Source: Eutrigla gurnardus
Lineage: Eukaryota > Chordata > Actinopteri > Perciformes > Triglidae
Direction: 5' to 3'
DNA: 64,000 nucleotides
NCBI GenBank assembly: GCA_963514095.1
Contig: OY741271.1
Coordinates: forward strand, 24,666,746-24,730,745
The position numbers were made by a program, and so were the translations under genes. Positions 1 to 20,887 of this stretch are shown here, piece after piece. The notes under the pieces were generated by a model. The model saw only the letters and a list, made by a program, of their open reading frames with translations, was not told the DNA's origin and ran no database searches. How positions within the stretch are numbered: the first letter of the stretch is position 1; each line of letters begins with the position of its first letter.

Positions 1-430
1 TGCTCATAGCTGGAAGGGGAAACCCTGGTTGACTTACCGAGTTGATTACCAGCGTCGTGTGACCTCTGATTGCCTTTGTTCGGGTTACTGAAGCTGGATA
101 ACTGGAAGATACCTGGTATGTTGAACTCGCTTCCTAGTATAGACCTCAGACCTGCTGTGGGTTGAAGCAGCAGACTCAGTGTTTCCAGCAGCTAGAGCCT
201 AAAATATCCTGGACCCGGGGCTGGGTTCAGGTTCAGGTTTAGACTGGAGGTTAGATCCGGCATGGTTCTGAGGGTTCACCCTGTAATCAACTCTGGAGTT
301 TGACAGTTTTGGTTTTGCCTTCTTTCTCTGTTTCTCTCTCTGTAATTTTCTTAATTGAAGCCACTTGAGGGGTCTAGCCCTCTCCTCGTTTCATCTCCGC
401 CTCCTCTGCTCCTCTCCCTTTCCTTTTAAC

Positions 431-575
431 GCACTGCAGATATACTGCAAACATACTGCTAATTTACTGCAAATAAACTGCAAACTCACTGAAAATATAC
501 TGCAAACATACTGCAAATATACTGCAAATATACTGCAAACATACTGCAAATATACTGCAAATAAATTGCAAATAT
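431..575. repeat. Short-unit tandem array (ATACTGCAAA type)
   Basis: About a dozen imperfect copies of a 10-12 bp unit around TACTGCAAA. It gives an open frame on the plus strand that looks like a repetitive peptide and is not taken as coding. Confidence 0.75.
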
Positions 576-606
576 ATTCTGTCTGATTCAGTCTATATTT
601 CTACAG

Positions 607-678
607 ACTGAATCCTTCACAGTCGATCTGGAGAAGACGACGGCATCAGACCTCATTTACAACAAAGAGCTGATGAAG
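607..678 (+). other. Candidate coding exon of an unrecognised gene (weak)
   Basis: A 72-bp open segment preceded by a pyrimidine-containing stretch ending CTACAG and followed by AAG|GTGG, so it can be read as a phase-0 exon of 24 codons. The peptide contains FTVDLEKTTASDLIYNKELM, which looks protein-like, but I do not recognise the family. Another phase-0 candidate lies at 1240-1299 on the same strand. Together they could be the 3' part of a plus-strand gene entering from the left, but no stop-containing last exon was found. Chance is a fair alternative. Confidence 0.2.
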
Positions 679-1132
679 GTGGAAACAAAAACATCATAAA
701 CTTGTTTCCATCCAGTTTCTTTCTGTTTTTCCATAAAATCCCTGAGTGAAGACGCAGGACATGAAAAAGTAGTCTTGAGGATAAAAGAGTGAATGAATGA
801 TGAATGAGCTGATATGAACACATGAACCCAACACTTCTTCTTCTGCGGTGCTTTAACGGCAGCAGCCAGCGGTTTATATAAATGATAATAATGTTCACAC
901 AACACAACGACATCACCTTTTATTGGATGGAACTTAGAATTAAAACCATCTGGATGAAATCTTTGAACTGGATTTGTGTTTTTCTCCATCTTGTTTTTTC
1001 TTTGACTCTAAAAACATCCCCCTCTCCCCTCCCCCCCCCCCCCTCTCTCTCTTCAGTGTAAATTGATGCCGATCGCCCGTTAATCTTTTTAAGTCGGCGT
1101 GAAACAGCCAGCAGCATGCATGACAATGGCCC

Positions 1133-1204
<72 letters not shown>

Positions 1205-1298
1205 TGAATGACAACAGGCCTGTGTGTGTGTGGTTGCAGGACCTACTGTATGCTTCCTTCTTTTACATCCCTGCTACTATTACAAAACACATCTGGAC

Positions 1299-1353
<55 letters not shown>
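1133..1353. repeat. Two TG microsatellites
   Basis: Uninterrupted (TG)n runs at about 1135-1200 and 1302-1352, separated by the small candidate exon at 1240-1299. Confidence 0.95.
1240..1299 (+). other. Candidate coding exon, hydrophobic (weak)
   Basis: A 60-bp open segment between GGTTGCAG and GACT|GTATGTG, both good splice consensus matches. It encodes 20 residues, DLLYASFFYIPATITKHIWT, which could be part of a membrane segment. It is phase 0 on both sides, compatible with the candidate at 607-678. TG arrays lie on both sides. I do not recognise the protein. Confidence 0.2.
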
Positions 1354-1356
<3 letters not shown>

Positions 1357-1483
1357 CAGCTGTTATTTAAATCCCAAGTGTAGTTTACGAAGTGGAAACC
1401 GCAGAACAGAATAAATTCTGTGTCTCTGTTTTTATTTATTTTTACTTCTTTGAGGTTTGACTGATATTCAGCACTACTGTGCG

Positions 1484-1485
1484 TG

Positions 1486-1544
<59 letters not shown>

Positions 1545-1552
1545 GTGCGTGT
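1484..1552. repeat. TG microsatellite
   Basis: A (TG)n run with occasional CG interruptions. Open frames over it are low-complexity artefacts. Confidence 0.95.
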
Positions 1553-1807
1553 GACAGAGAGAGTATGTGTGTTCTTAACCAGAACCCAAACAGAATTAAA
1601 GCAGAAAACACAGTTGAACATCTCGACACGCTGATCAAACTTGTTTCTCTTCACAATCAGCTTTATTGGCCAATCACAGACAGCTACCAACCAGGCGCCA
1701 CTGCACAGAGGCTTAGCCCCGCCCCCTTCCTCTGTCCACCACAGGATGAGTCAACGGAGAGACCAAAAATATACGTATTGCTCACCACATCTGATGTTTA
1801 GTAGAGG

Positions 1808-1878
1808 AGCTAACGTTAGCATGGCTAACATTAGCACAGCTAACATTAGCACAGCTAACATTAGCATGGCTAACGTGT
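1808..1878. repeat. 18-bp tandem repeat
   Basis: Four to five copies of an 18-bp unit containing GCTAACATTAGCA. Each unit is itself partly palindromic (GCTAAC...GTTAGC). Confidence 0.8.
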
Positions 1879-2479
1879 TTGTATTTAGTTTGAATGATCT
1901 GAATCCATAAAGGAACTAAAGCTGAAGAGTACAAGTACAACTATTTACCTGTGAGACTTGACTATTCTCAAGTAAAAGTACCTCAGATAGTACTAGAGCG
2001 TAGTACGGATGATGATATGTTGATATGTCTGCTGCCCTCTAGTGGCCCACTGGACTCAGGGCTTGGAGCTGATTGGCCGAAAACTCTCTCTCTCCGTCTC
2101 TTTGGACGATGACGACGGGACGGCCGCCAGGCTTGGTTGCCGAGGTGGTTTCCATGGTTACCGCTGAGCCTCACTCTGACCTGATTGTACAAAAAAAAAA
2201 CAATGAGGGAAAACTTCAAAGAGGAGCTGCTCAGTTCAGTTGCCTAGCAACAAGGCTCAGTGGCAGGACTACTCTCTCTCTCTCTCTCTCTCGCTCTTAA
2301 ATCACTGTCTGTCGTTTTTCATCACTCTATCAGTCCGTCTCCATCGCTCTCATTTCATCCCTCTCTCCCCCCCCCCCCCCCCCCCTATCGATCAAAGATC
2401 AAAGATCATCGATCAAAGATGAGTTTGCATATAAAACCAATGTTGGAAGAAAAATGGGTGATGGCTGTCGGTTGTCACG

Positions 2480-2635
2480 TCAGTGACGGGGGGGGCTGTA
2501 AAGTGATGTCACAGCTCAGCAGGAAGAGGGAGGATGCAGCTCTGGAGACTGTAGCTAACTAGCTATGTAGCTAACTAACTAGCTAGTTGGCTAGCTAGTT
2601 GGCTGGCTAGCTAGTTGGCTGGCTAGCTAGCTAGG
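2480..2635. repeat. Dispersed repeat with GCTAGCTAG tail, copy 1
   Basis: The segment starting TGTAAAGTGATGTCACAGCT and continuing through a CAGGAAGAG block recurs near 63240-63300 with the same order of blocks, followed in both places by AGCTAGCTAG-rich sequence. This marks a dispersed element of unknown class rather than unique sequence. Confidence 0.7.
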
Positions 2636-2803
2636 CGTCCTCCTCGTTAGCTCTGCTGATCAGATTCATCGTGAGCAATATCGTCCCGTACGTTAACGTT
2701 CCAGAGTGAGAACGTTGTTGGAATATTCATGTCAATGATATTAAACCTCAAATCTGTATTTGAGTTTATGTTCTTAGTTACTTTCCAGCAGAATCGCAGA
2801 CAC

Positions 2804-2837
<34 letters not shown>

Positions 2838-3152
2838 CCGTCTCTTCTTCTTTCCTTTAACTTCCACCTTCACCTCCGTCTGTTTCTGTCCTCTCTCTCT
2901 GGATGCCTGTGGTCTCTCGCCCAATCACAGAGCCAACACCCACGACCTGACACACACGCACACACACACACACACACACTCACACTCACAGAAACACACG
3001 TGAACACACACACAGGGTGTCCAGAGCCAAGGCGAGTGTGAAGGAAGAGAACAAACTCCGAGAGGAAGAAGGTGTTTTCAATTAAACCTTTGGCATGACT
3101 GCGTGTGAGTGTGTGTGACATCATCAGGTTACGAAAGATAGCAGAGGTGATT

Positions 3153-3156
<4 letters not shown>

Positions 3157-3186
<30 letters not shown>

Positions 3187-3314
3187 CTGTACAACAGGCT
3201 GTAAGTATGTATCTGTGTTTTTTCATTTGTGTGTGTCTGTTAAATCCTTCTCAACCACAAGACCTTCCTAAACTCCCATCATGCTTTGCTCTGACCAACT
3301 CTCTCTCTCTCAAT

Positions 3315-3362
<48 letters not shown>

Positions 3363-3370
3363 CACACACG
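3157..3370. repeat. CA microsatellites
   Basis: (CA)n runs at about 3157-3185 and 3317-3369 flank about 130 bp of non-repetitive sequence. Confidence 0.9.
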
Positions 3371-4362
3371 TGTCCGTCATTCAATCTGATTCTCACAAAC
3401 CACTAAGTGTAACTCTCACTGCCAGCTGAGTGTGTGTGTGTGTGTGTGTGTGTGTGCGCAGCAGTACGATAAACACACACAGTTGGTGAGCCTCTGCTGC
3501 CTCCTGGTGGTCAACAACTGAACTGGAGGTTCAACCCGAAAACGGATGTTCCAGAGTAAAAGTACTATACTCTGATACAAGTAAAAGTACTAAAGTATCA
3601 GCAACAACATACAATAAAATAAATGTACTCTGAGATGGAGGAGCAAGTATGAAATATAAGTACCGTAAAGCAGTACTGAAGTACTTTTAGAGAAAGCAGC
3701 TCGACTGAAGATGGAGAGGTGCTTGTGATGTCATGATGATGTCATCAGGGTCCCTCGTATTAACATGGTGTTAGTCTGGATGTTAAAGTGTGAAACATCT
3801 GGATCCTTGTGGAAGTGAACTGAAGGTTCAGGTTGGGAGACGGAGAGCAGCTGGGCTCTCAGCGTGGTGACGGCTGAGCCGGCAGCTAGCAGCTAACAGC
3901 GCTAACAACAGTGTTTCACATGTTAGCAGGTTTTATTTGTTGAAACATACAGAAGCTGATTCCAAAACAACTTTTTACAAAACGATCAGATTATAATTAT
4001 TTTATTATTACTGTTATTATTATTATAGAATTATATTTTTTAGAATATGAATACATAATTATTGCTTTCTATGATGTCCTGTTACACAAAAAGTAACTCC
4101 TGTTGTCTCAGTGCAATCAATAAGGTTGGTTTAATAGAAAAAACATAATAACAAGAACAACAAGAATAATGAATGCACAGTTCTCCAGCTGCTGGTTGTT
4201 AAAGGGTTAAACACGACGCAATCATTCATAAAAGTCAACGATTGGAGAAGAAGATGATGAATTGATGAATTTACAGGTTTCATCATGTCTAGGATTAACA
4301 CACTGAGTCCAGTTCACAAGCATCCATGTTCTGGACCAGTATCAGAGTCCAATAGGACCAGT

Positions 4363-13265
<8,903 letters not shown>

Positions 13266-13339
13266 GTCTCAGTAGATACCGTCCAACACCTGAGACCACG
13301 TCCTCCTGTCTGTCCTACTGTCTGTCTGTCAGAGGTCCA

Positions 13340-13885
13340 ACACCTCTGGATGGTCTGGTAATCCTGGTTGGTCTTGTAGTCCTCTCTAGCTGGTCTCGTA
13401 TACCTGGTTGGTCTTGTAGATGTCTCTAGCTGGTTTCGTAGTCCTGGTTGGTCTTGTAGATGTCTCTAGCTGGTCTCGTAGTCCTGGTTGGTCTCGTAGT
13501 CCTGGTTGGTCTTGTAGTCCTGGTGGGTCTCGAAATCCTGGTTGGTCTTGAAGTCCTGGTTGGTCTTGTAGTCCTGGTTGGTCTTGAAGTCCTGGTTGGT
13601 CTTGTAGTCCTAGTTGGTCTTGTAGTCCTGGTTGGTCTTGAAGTCCTGGTTGGTCTTGTAGTCCTGGTTGGTCTTGAAGTCCTGGTTGGTCTTGAAGTCC
13701 TGGTTGGTCTTGTAGTCCTGGTTGGTCTTGTAGTCCTGGTTGGTCTTGTAGTCCTGGTTGGTCTTGAAGTCCTGGTTGGTCTTGAAGTCCTGGTTGGTCT
13801 TGTAGTCCTGGTTGGTCTTGTAGTCCTGGTTGGTCTTGAAGTCCTGGTTGGTCTTGTAGTCCTGGTTGGTCTTGTAGTCTCTGTG
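13340..13885. repeat. 18-bp minisatellite upstream of ptpn18
   Basis: About 30 copies of an 18-bp unit, CCTGGTTGGTCTTGTAGT, with GTAGT/GAAGT variants at a fixed position. The period is divisible by 3, so both strands stay open (a TRPTRT-type peptide on minus, VLVGLV-type on plus). It starts about 75 bp upstream of the ptpn18 start codon, in the head-to-head interval with gpr37l1, and is taken as non-coding. Confidence 0.9.
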
Positions 13886-14506
13886 CCTCCGTCTCTCTCA
13901 GTTCTGTTAATAATTGAACTGTAGATAATTAAGTCCCTCCCTCTGACTCCCTGAGTGGACCAATCAGAGACGAGGAGGAAGTGTGAAGACATCTCAAATG
14001 AAATAACAGAAAGTTCAGGGCGGTGTGTGTGGATTTCTTCACTGACACGTTTATAGATCTAGACCAGACAGACAGGCAGCACATAGAGATAGATGTAAAA
14101 CACACACGTATCTCAGACACATTCATGTGAAGCTTTACTCACTTGAAATATAACGACATGTCCTCTTGTGAAGCCATTTGCCGGCTCCAGATGGATTTAT
14201 ATTATAAATATAATTATTTAATGATGTATTTACTTTTACTGCAGCAGCTGAATACTTCTTTTTCCTCCTCCTCTCATTCTGCTGACCTCCAGTGGCCACC
14301 AGAGGATCTGCAGCTCCATCTGAACACATTCACAATATTGTTTTTCACTGTCCAAACACAACATAGAGTCTGATTGATCGATCGATCGATTGACAGACGG
14401 TATGGAAACAGAGGAAAGTGATGAGAAGTCTGTCCTCACCCTGAAAATATGTTCTCACTGTGAAGTTGGTTCAATTGGTTCTCACAACAAGATCGTGCAC
14501 ACACGT

Positions 14507-14542
<36 letters not shown>

Positions 14543-14647
14543 AGTATTCGAGTCAGATGTGTTTCTTTTAGAACTCTGCTGGCTCTGGTTCTGAGTAAAA
14601 CCACCACCAGGGGGAAGCACAACCGAGTGTGTGTTTAGAAGTATATG

Positions 14648-14799
<152 letters not shown>

Positions 14800-15385
14800 A
14801 AAAGAAAGCATGCATGATCGTGCAGACAAATGTGTGTACTTGTGTGTGTGCCAACCTTGTTTGTATGCTTGTGTGTGTGTGTGTCCTGACAAAGGCTCCA
14901 TCCAGCCGTACTGCAGAGGGCTGCCTGTTCCCAGAGACCCTCAGAGCTCCAGGACCGGTCCCAGTCTCTCTGCTGCCTTCAGCCCAGAACCAGCAGCTCC
15001 GACGCGGACCCGGCCTCTGCCTGCCCCCCCTCCTCCTCCTCCTGAAGCTCCAGCACCGGTTTTGGATTACTGATGGACGGGAAAACCGGAGTCTGGTTAT
15101 AAAAGTGGGGAACTTTAAACGGAGCATCGGGGATCTGGTCTGGAGGATCTGGAGGTATTACAGACGTATTACATATAGAGGACTTCATCATTTAGAAACT
15201 TGATGAAACTTCTTGCAAACTTATAATTTAACCAGATCTCCTCGTGGACTTCACTGAACCAGGATCTCTGAACCCAGAAAGGTCTCACAGACTTCCTTTG
15301 GAACCACGGAACCAGATACTTGGCTGCCGGGTCCTTTAAAGCCGGAAGAATCTAAGAGGACTAGTCCTCCATTCAGGTCTCCATC

Positions 15386-18300
15386 ATGACTCCGTCTGCC
15401 GGTCTGTGCTGGGCTCTCTACCTGACGCTGCTGTTAACGGATGCAAAGAGTGTCAGGCAGCGCGGCGGTCCGAGCGACACCCTCGACGAGCTGGAATGGA
15501 TTCAGACTGGCGACCACGCCCCCAACAGCAGCCGGCCCCTCCCCGAGATGCTGGATCTGGACGTGGACCGCCGCCGCCGCCTGGCCCGCGGCGCCGAGGA
15601 CGAGGAGCAGCAGTCCACCTTCAGCCAGTCCTTTGAGAACGACTCGGTGACGCCGCCGCAGGCCACGGCATTCGACAACGGGACGACGGTGGCCGCCGGG
15701 GACCACGAGGGTGACCACAGCGACGATAATCTCCATGGGAACGCCTCCAGCTCCGACCACAACAACGCACCGGGCCTCTTCAACCCCTTCTACCCGCTGG
15801 CGGAGAGTTCGTACGCGGCCTACGCCGTCCTCTTCCTGGCCGGCCTGGTGCTGGCGGTGGGCGTGGTGGGCAACATGGCCGTCATGTGCGTGGTCTGGAA
15901 CAACTACTACATGAGGTCCGCCTGGAACTACCTGCTGGCCAGCATGGCATTCTGGGACTTCCTTGTCCTGGTGCTCTGCCTCCCCGTGGTGGTCCTCAAC
16001 CAGCTCTCCCATAGGAGGATCCTGGGTGACATCACCTGCCGCATGGTGCCGTATATGGAGGTGGGTGGGGCTTGTGTGTGTGTGTGTGTGTGGTGGGGGG
16101 GTTAGATTCTTTAAGTGCTATTGGTGCCAGATTAAATGTGTCGATGTCGATTGGTAGATCGACACTTCATTCAATTGAAAAGTTCTAAAAAGGTCAGAGG
16201 GTCATAGACTTCCCTCCATGTAGACCCAAACCAGGGCTCCTCCATGTAGACGCAAACCAGGGCTCCTCCATGTAGACGCAAACCAGGGCTCCTGCATGTA
16301 GACCCAAACCAGGGCTCCTCCATGTAGACCCAAACCAGGGCTCCTCCATGTAGACGCAAACCAGGGCTCCTCCATGTAGACGCAAATCAGGGCTCCTCCA
16401 TGTAGACGCAAACCAGGGATCCTCCATGTAGACCCAAACCAGGGATCCTCCATGTAGACCCAAACCAGGGATCCTCCATGTAGACCCCGACCAGGTTTCC
16501 TTCACATAGACCCCCAACCAGGTCTCCTCCATCAGGGCAGAAATCTCCACTATTGCTGTACATGTAGAAGTTTCAAGTCCCAGATCCACCAGGATCTGTC
16601 CTGTCTGGGTTCATGACATCAACATGACATCATCCAGAGGTGCTCGGTGGATTTCACCAAGCTGGATTCACTGGATCTAGCAAGACCAACGTGGGCTGGT
16701 TTACCACAGCTGGACGAACCAGAATAAAGTATTGATCTGTGATTTAATATCAATAACCAGATGAAAAGGATGCTGAAATAACTCCATCATGATGGTGATC
16801 AGTAAAACGTGTGAAGTCATGCTTTGTTAGGTCTGTCTGTAAGACCACAAGATAACTACTTTTAAAACGCTGGTTTATGCTAACATTGTAGCTGCTCCAC
16901 CAACACTCCAAATAAGGTCATCTAGACATAAATACAGCCTTGTTGGACCACAGACAGTCTTCACAGAGTCTGGTCTGGTCTCTTGACTCATGTGAGCTAC
17001 TATCGTAGACCTTCTGGGGGACTACAGACAGTCTCTGGTTTCTCCAGATGGTCTGGTCTGGTCTCTGGACTTCACAGTTGATCTGTGTCTCTGTCGGCAG
17101 CTTGTTATCTTGTTAGACATCTGTGTGAAAATGTCCTAATTAGCATATGAATTCTTGAGTTGTGGCACAAGAACTCATGTTTGTGAGGCCACCGTGACCT
17201 TTGACCCTTGTTTAGTCTCGCGTCCAAGTGGACGTATTTGTGCCAAATGTAAGGAGAGTCCCTCCAGCTGTTTCTGAGGAATCACGCCACTCCCTCCAGC
17301 GTGGACGCATGAAAACAAACCACACACAGCCCAGTCGGTTGCCATGGTGACCTGTTGCTATGCCTGCTGGAACGTCCTGCTGCTGCTTTCAGGGTTTGAC
17401 AGGAACAAATTTGGGGTGAAGTTGTTTGTATGATTTGTAACCCCGAGTCTTCAGTCCAGTTTCCCTGGAACCCGTTGATCTACTTCCTTATTCACAGGAA
17501 GTTGCATCACTTCCTTTTCAAACGTTAATTATCTTTGTGTTTATTTGCATATAGAGCAGAGTACGTGAAGATTAATTCAGTTTATCAGCATTGAAGATGC
17601 TAAACGTTGTCTCCTGGGTCTGTGGTCCCCCAGAGGTCTACGATAGTAGCTCACATTAGTCCAGAGACCAGACCAGACTATGTGGGGAAACCAGAGACTG
17701 TCTGTGGTCCAAACAACAAGGTCTCTGCCGTATTTATGTCTAGATGACCTTATTTGGAGTGTTGATGGATGGGTTCCTCCAGCTGTGGTGAACCAGCCCA
17801 CGTGGGTCTTGCTGGATCCAGTGAATCCAGCTTGGTGAAATCCACCAAGCACCTCTGGATGATGTCATGAACCCAGACAAGTTGGCGTTTGGTTTCCTGG
17901 TGGTTCAACATGTACAAAGCAGGGATCGTGGTGAATTCAGCCGTGATGGAGGAGACCTGGTTGGGGGTCTACATGGAGGGAAGCTCCGCCTCCTCTCTGG
18001 TTAGTTGACATGATCATCAATCAGTATCAAAGTTCAGTGATACACATATCAAACCTGAACCGGAATATTCCCAAACTATTCATTTACTTTGTTAGTGTAA
18101 TTTGTTCTGCTGACATTCTGACCTGCGTGCTCCTCACCATCTGCAGGCCGTGTCCCTGGGTGTCACCTCCTTCACCCTGTGCGCCCTGGGCATTGACCGT
18201 TTCCTCGCCGCCACCTCCTCGTCGTCCCAGCCGAAGGCGCGGCGGGTGGAGCGCTGCAGCACCGTGCTGCTGAAGCTGCTGCTGGTGTGGCTCGCCGCTC

Positions 18301-20385
18301 TGATGCTGTCCAGCCCCGAGGTCTTCCTGTGGCAGCTGAGCCAGGCCGTGTCCCCGTCCACCGGCCGGCTGGTGGACTCCTGCACCATCACCCCATCCTC
18401 CCCCCTATCCCTCCACCTGCCCGACTCCCTGCACTCGCTGCTGCTCAAGTATCACCAGGTGAGGCCGCAACACACCCGACGGGAGGCGTTCACACATCTA
18501 ACTCATCTTGACTGATGTATTCAGGGTCCTCACGGTAGAAGAGGTACTTTCGGGAAAACACATCCTGGTGAGAACAAACAAGACGTGCTAACGTGAAGGT
18601 GTGCTAACGTGAAGGTGTGCTAATGTGAAGACTCCTTCATGGTCGCTAAGTACTATTACAGAGTACTCAGAGTACTGGGAGTACTCCTGTCAGGTAATCA
18701 GATTACCTCTGCACTCACAGGGACGTATGTGGTGGTGTTTCGGCTGCTACTTCTGCCTCCCCATCCTCTTCACCGTCCTCTGCCAGATGGCCACCCGCAA
18801 CGTCAACAGCGACTCCAGCTCCGCCCAGAAGCAGCGTAACCACGACGACCGCTCCTCCAACCAGAAGCGCCAGCAGCACCAGGCGGTGGAGCGGCAGCTG
18901 AACTGCACGCTGCTGGCGCTAGCGGTGGTCTACGGGGTCTGCGCTCTGCCCGAGCACGTCTGCAACATCACGCTGGCCTACACGCACATCACTGTGTCCG
19001 AGGACACTGCCGCCATGTTGGCACTGCTGCATCACTTCCTGTTGTTCTTCAAGGCGTCGGTGACGCCGGTGCTGCTGCTGTGCCTGTGTAAGGTAGGTCA
19101 GGGTGTTCATTCCTGATAGTAGACCACATTAGTCCAGAGACCAGACCAGACTATGTGGAGAAACCAGAGACTGTCTGTGGTCCCCAGTGGTCTAGATAGT
19201 AGCTCACATTAGTCCAGAGACCAGACCAGACTATGTGGAGAAACCAGAGACTGTCTGTGGTCCCCAGAGGTCTAGATAGTAGCTCACATTAGTCCAGAGA
19301 CCAGACCAGACTATGTGGAGAAACCAGAGACTGTCTGTGGGCAAACAACAAAGTCTCTGCTGTATTTATGTCTAGATGACCTTATTTGGAGTGTTGATGG
19401 AGCAGCTACAATGTTAGCGTAGCCTAGCACCCATCAACCAGACTCCATTCAGAAAACCAGCGTTTTAACAGTAGTTATCTTGTGATCTTGCAGACAGACC
19501 TAACAAAGCATGACTTCACACTTTTTACTGATCACCATCATTATGGAGTTTTCAGCATCCTTTTCATTTGGTTATCGATATTAAATCACAGAGGTGTAAA
19601 AACAGAAGTTTGAAAACCTAGATAGAAGCTTTGAATCTAAAATATAAGTTAAAAATAAATAAAGGCACAGATCGTGAGGAGACGTTCGCTGGATATGACA
19701 AAACCAAACATTTGTCAAATATGAGTAGGCTAGGCTAACTTCTTAGCTAGGCTAACCATGTGAGCTAGGCTAGTTAATTATCCAGCTTGTGCTAAATTTA
19801 AACATCTAATGTAGAGTTCAGATCCAGCTGGTACTGGAGATGGAGACTGACGGCTGGCTAGTAAGCTAGTTAGCTTGCTCTCAAGGTTAGCAGCAGCAAG
19901 CTAATAATAATAATAATAATATATTTTGCACTTTTCATTTGGTACAAATCACAACAAAGTGATACATAAAATAAAACAAGCATAAAATAGTTTAAAATAC
20001 AACATTAGTTAAAAGCTAGCCAACTATGCGTTAGTTAGCAGAAGTTTGCTAATTCCATCATACTTCGTGACAACACTAGAAAATGAGCCGAGCAAAGAAA
20101 AACACATTCTCCCTGTGAGCTGTTTATAACTCAAGCAACACTTCCAACTGAGCCAATGACGCTTTTGTAGCCGCGATGCATTTGCTGACCTGCATGTTCG
20201 TTGTGTTTCAGGCTCTCGGTCAGGCCTTCATGGACTGCTGCTGCTGCTGCTGCCAGGAGTGTCAGCCGACCACGGCTGAGGGCTCGCCAGGCTCCGCCCA
20301 GGTCAAACTGAAGGTCGCCAACGAGACTTCCATCTTCTTTGACAAGGCTAAAGACACGTCGGCCATCTTGTCCGTCGCCAGCTAG
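15386..20385 (+). CDS. gpr37l1: G protein-coupled receptor 37-like 1, 4 exons
   Basis: Class A receptor of the GPR37/GPR37L1 pair. In mammals it is mainly glial, and its proposed prosaposin ligand is disputed. Coding exons: 15386-16060, 18147-18458, 18721-19092, 20212-20385, all phase 0 with GT-AG ends, 510 residues. Residues 1-20 form a signal peptide. A long extracellular N-terminus carries NGT and NAS glycosylation sites. TM1 starts near residue 147 (AVGVVGN), and TM2 follows at SAWNYLLASMAFWDF. TM3 ends in GIDRF, where most class A receptors have DRY. TM5 contains WWCFGCYFCLPILFTVLCQ and TM7 ends ITPVLLLCLC-like (here VTPVLLLCLC). The tail has LGQAFMDCCCCCCQEC, the family's palmitoylation-type cysteine cluster, favouring GPR37L1 over GPR37. 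The first ATG after the leader is used. Intron 1 is nearly filled by a fold-back repeat. The neighbours arl8a and ptpn7 match human 1q32.1. Confidence 0.94.
16209..17983. mobile_element. Fold-back (long inverted repeat) element in gpr37l1 intron 1
   Basis: The ends are exact inverted copies: CTTCCCTCCATGTAGACCC at 16209-16227 and its reverse complement at 17965-17983. Inside, about 16620-17060 is inverted relative to about 17610-17880. Shared blocks include CCAGACCAGACTATGTGG, TTATGTCTAGATGACCTTAT and GAACCAGCCCACGTGGGTC with their complements. The left end is expanded into a 26-bp minisatellite (16215-16500). No coding capacity is seen. Related pieces lie at 19115-19590 and 23340-23650. The class is uncertain: a fold-back or MITE-like DNA element is the simplest reading. 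Confidence 0.75.
16215..16520. repeat. 26-bp minisatellite within the fold-back element
   Basis: About eleven copies of a 26-bp unit around CCATGTAGACCCAAACCAGG, with GACGC/GACCC variants. The unit matches the terminal inverted repeat, so the array arose by amplifying the element end. The open frames across it are artefacts. Confidence 0.9.
19115..19590. mobile_element. Related copy of the fold-back element in gpr37l1 intron 3
   Basis: Matches the right arm of the element at 17610-17880 and the reverse complement of its left arm. It begins with three tandem 80-bp units carrying GTCCAGAGACCAGACCAGAC (starts near 19131, 19211 and 19291). It then continues through TTATGTCTAGATGACCTTAT to the TTTCATTTGGTTATCGATAT block. 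It lacks the far right end. Confidence 0.75.
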
Positions 20386-20887
20386 AGCCTCCGGTCTTCT
20401 CCACACATCAACCCGTCCATCCATCTCTTCCCTCCGTAGTCAGTTCCTTCTTCATTTTTTTGTCGCCTCCTCCTCTTCCATCTGTATGATCCCCCCTCCC
20501 CTACGGACACAGTGGTACCCTCCTGTCGGCTTCCTGTCTGGGCAGGAAGTGAAGTTTAATCTTGTAGTAGAGACTAGAACAGTTGCTGTACTTGCACAAC
20601 CAGCTGTTGTAAAAAAAAAAAAAAAAAGCAGGAGATTCTGGTTCAGGACTCTGGACGGACTCTCCCCTCCTGACTTCCTGAAGTCTCCTTTGATTGGTCG
20701 AATGTTGAAAGTAGCAGATGAAGCACATTGAGCCTTTAAACTAGTTTAAAATGAGAAGCAGCTGCTTTAAAGCTCTGAAGGGTTGAAGTTGTGATCAAAC
20801 AAGTCACGATTACTGGCTGAGGAAAGCGGACGTATATTTTATTAAAATGTCTACGAGCATTTTTAAACAGCAACAGTGCTGTTCAGC

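Larger units (their letters stand above)
1..4362. other. Gene-poor repeat-rich stretch left of ptpn18
   Basis: No recognised gene. The stretch holds a short ATACTGCAAA-type tandem array (431-575), four TG/CA microsatellites, an 18-bp AGCTAACATTAGCA-type array (1808-1878), a C homopolymer near 2367, a GCTAGCTAGTTGG array (2563-2632), an ACA trinucleotide array (2804-2838) and a repeat also found at 63228-63300. Two small open segments with splice-like edges (607-678 and 1240-1299, plus strand) are listed separately as weak exon candidates. The part just left of 4363 is presumably the 3' untranslated region of ptpn18. Confidence 0.6.

Noticed and set aside
3016..3072. Possible exon with charged peptide ASVKEENKLREEE
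   Set aside because: The acceptor is a plain CA run and other frames are equally open, so there is not enough support.
13426..13992. 188-residue minus-strand frame of TRPTRT repeats
   Set aside because: Produced by an 18-bp minisatellite whose period is divisible by three. The opposite strand is equally open.
15434..16012. 192-residue minus-strand frame
   Set aside because: Antisense shadow of gpr37l1 exon 1.
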